A DNA stretch of 64,000 nt from Anaerolineae bacterium. Its GTDB lineage: Bacteria > Chloroflexota > Anaerolineae > 4572-78 > J111. Both the position numbers and the translations under genes were made by a program. Shown here piece after piece: positions 62,980 through 64,000 of this stretch (positions are counted from its first letter, which is position 1; each line of letters opens with the position of its first letter). The stretch covers positions 186,001 through 250,000 of the forward strand of contig JAKLJP010000001.1 in NCBI GenBank assembly GCA_023151115.1. Reading direction: 5' to 3'. The notes beneath the pieces are model-generated. The model saw only the letters and a list, made by a program, of their open reading frames with translations, searched no databases and had not been told where the DNA came from.

Positions 62980-64000
62980 TCACTCAGTTGTTCCAGAAAT
63001 AATACTCCTGAGATCGTCCGCTTCACTCTGCAGGTCCTTGAAATAATCGGTCTCGGTGATCTCGGCCACCTTTTTTTTCTGGCGAGTTTCGTCCAACACA
63101 ATTTTCAATTCTTCGACCTGCTGTTTCAATTTCTCTTCGCGCAAGCGGACTTCACGCGCCATTTTTTGGAATACCCGCGCCAACCGCCCCAGGGCGTCAT
63201 CCCGTTTGGCCAACTCATCCAAAGCGGAAGGTTCAAATCTATCCTCTTCAACAGCAGCGGCGGCGCCCATCACTACGTTTACCTGTTCCAGGTAATCCCA
63301 TAATGACTGTAGGGTCTCGCGCAATTTGGCTGTCATCGCATTGAAAGCATTGCCCAAAATGCCGATTTCGTCTTCCGTGGTGACTTCGGCCTGGGCAGCC
63401 AGATCGCCGGCCTGGATTTGTTGAGCCGTAACCGTCAGTCTCACGATTGGACGAGCAATATCCCGGCCAATTAGCCAGGCTAAAAAGAGTCCGGCCAGCA
63501 GAACAATGATGGTCCCGGCCATTGAGGCGACTTGGGAAGTGCTCAACTGCTCCTGGCCGTGATTGAGTTCGGATTGCAGGAACTCTTGCTGAAGCATCGT
63601 TTCCTCTTCCAGAATCTGCATCAGCCTATCTGCCAGGGGGACGGCCTCGGCGCGGAATAGATACAAATCCTCACGGCTGTGTTCGCCCTCCACTGCTGCG
63701 AACATTTTCTCGGGAAAAGTCAGGAAAGTTTCACGCGCCGTTTCGATATTTGCCAGGTTTTCCGATTGGCTTGGTGAGAGCAGGGCGCTTTTCTGGCTAA
63801 GGGTCTCCCAGGCCTGTCTATTGGCCTCAAAATTAGCCGTATATTCAAATTTGAAACTGGCGCGGCCTGTGGTCACATAGCCGCGCAAGCCGGCAACCAT
63901 AGCATAGAAAGAAGATTGGAAATTTGCCATCGCCCCCATGAGTTTAATGTTCTCCGCAGTCGCGGCGCGCCCCTCCTGGGTTTCGATTATGCTCTCAGCA
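62980..64000 (-). CDS. HAMP-domain membrane sensor, C-terminal part (runs off right edge)
   Basis: The frame is open from the right edge to the stop at 62980. Reading from the edge: an extracytoplasmic helical bundle (SFYAMVAGLRGYVTTGRASF, SPSQSENLANIETARETF, QFLQSELNHGQEQL), a membrane helix (MAGTIIVLLAGLFLAWLIGR), HAMP (IARPIVRLTVTAQQIQAGDL, DEIGILGNAFNAMT), then a coiled region FQKMAREVRLREEKLKQQVE and VAEITETDYFKDLQSEAD. That tail is known to me from Chloroflexota and cyanobacterial signalling proteins. No kinase or methyl-accepting domain follows, so output must go through another protein. The N-terminal part is outside the window. Confidence 0.82.
   Translation of the reverse strand, partial: AESIIETQEGRAATAENIKLMGAMANFQSSFYAMVAGLRGYVTTGRASFKFEYTANFEANRQAWETLSQKSALLSPSQSENLANIETARETFLTFPEKMFAAVEGEHSREDLYLFRAEAVPLADRLMQILEEETMLQQEFLQSELNHGQEQLSTSQVASMAGTIIVLLAGLFLAWLIGRDIARPIVRLTVTAQQIQAGDLAAQAEVTTEDEIGILGNAFNAMTAKLRETLQSLWDYLEQVNVVMGAAAAVEEDRFEPSALDELAKRDDALGRLARVFQKMAREVRLREEKLKQQVEELKIVLDETRQKKKVAEITETDYFKDLQSEADDLRSIISGTTE

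Noticed and set aside
1..64000. CRISPR arrays, tRNA and rRNA genes
   Set aside because: Reading the sequence by eye I found no regularly spaced direct repeats, cloverleaf or rRNA-like stretch; a dedicated scan could still find a tRNA that I missed.

Overview
The window looks like a chromosomal segment of an uncultured Chloroflexota bacterium, probably Anaerolineae-like. This is inferred from gene content only: a BTAD/STAND/WD40 giant regulator, XRE-NB-ARC-TPR regulators, many exported beta-propeller proteins, DUF11 and LVIVD proteins, and a recurrent YLPIILK-type motif. There is no rRNA, tRNA or core housekeeping gene to anchor taxonomy, and I saw no CRISPR array.

Layout. (1) 1-5.4 kb: the N-terminal part of an RHS/YD-like secreted shell protein that runs off the left edge, a DUF11 cell-surface protein, and a frameshifted small gene. 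(2) 5.6-11.5 kb, + strand: a transmembrane BTAD-STAND-WD40 regulator translationally coupled to a solute-binding lipoprotein with no ABC permease nearby. (3) 11.5-31.4 kb, - strand: a TnpB remnant, then exported beta-propellers (WD40, a broken LVIVD gene, a two-component-propeller/BNR protein, several PD40 proteins), a VOC protein, an intact IS4-type element with target duplication, a GyrI-like protein, and an ECF sigma/anti-sigma pair. The anti-sigma's outer domain reappears in a separate membrane-anchored protein at 30.4-31.4 kb.

(4) 31.5-41.8 kb, + strand: an accessory block that looks like a decayed integrative element or integrated plasmid. It holds an unknown small protein, an N6-methylase-like protein, a membrane-anchored protein with a long leader, two paralogous small membrane proteins (the second operon cut from its terminator by an IS701-like insertion), a G-rich gene-free tract with free-standing terminators, an arsC fragment, a ParB-like protein and a large serine recombinase with an internal deletion.

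(5) 41.8-45.7 kb: mosaic debris (truncated lipoprotein, 5'-truncated IS5, ABC-permease fragment), then an intact secreted propeller-like protein and a DUF2269-type membrane protein. (6) 45.7-54.6 kb: two full-length paralogous XRE-NB-ARC-TPR regulators, each preceded by a copy of the same control region with GGGTCACT/AGTGACCC sites around a TATAAT promoter. Between and after them lie a GNAT gene and several broken genes, including a chimeric histidine-kinase pseudogene. (7) 54.9-59.2 kb, - strand: three SAM methyltransferases mixed with small dimeric-barrel proteins and two pseudogenes. (8) 59.2-62.7 kb: a tightly packed three-gene unit with a zinc-dependent phospholipase C-like protein. (9) The right edge cuts a HAMP-domain membrane sensor.

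The region combines surface sensing and display proteins, STAND-type signalling ATPases and a high density of pseudogenes and mobile-element scars. The most novel-looking items are the membrane-spanning BTAD-STAND-WD40 regulator with its coupled lipoprotein, the anti-sigma/partner pair sharing an outer domain, the duplicated palindromic operators of the NB-ARC regulators, and the G-rich non-coding tract beside the ParB-like gene.
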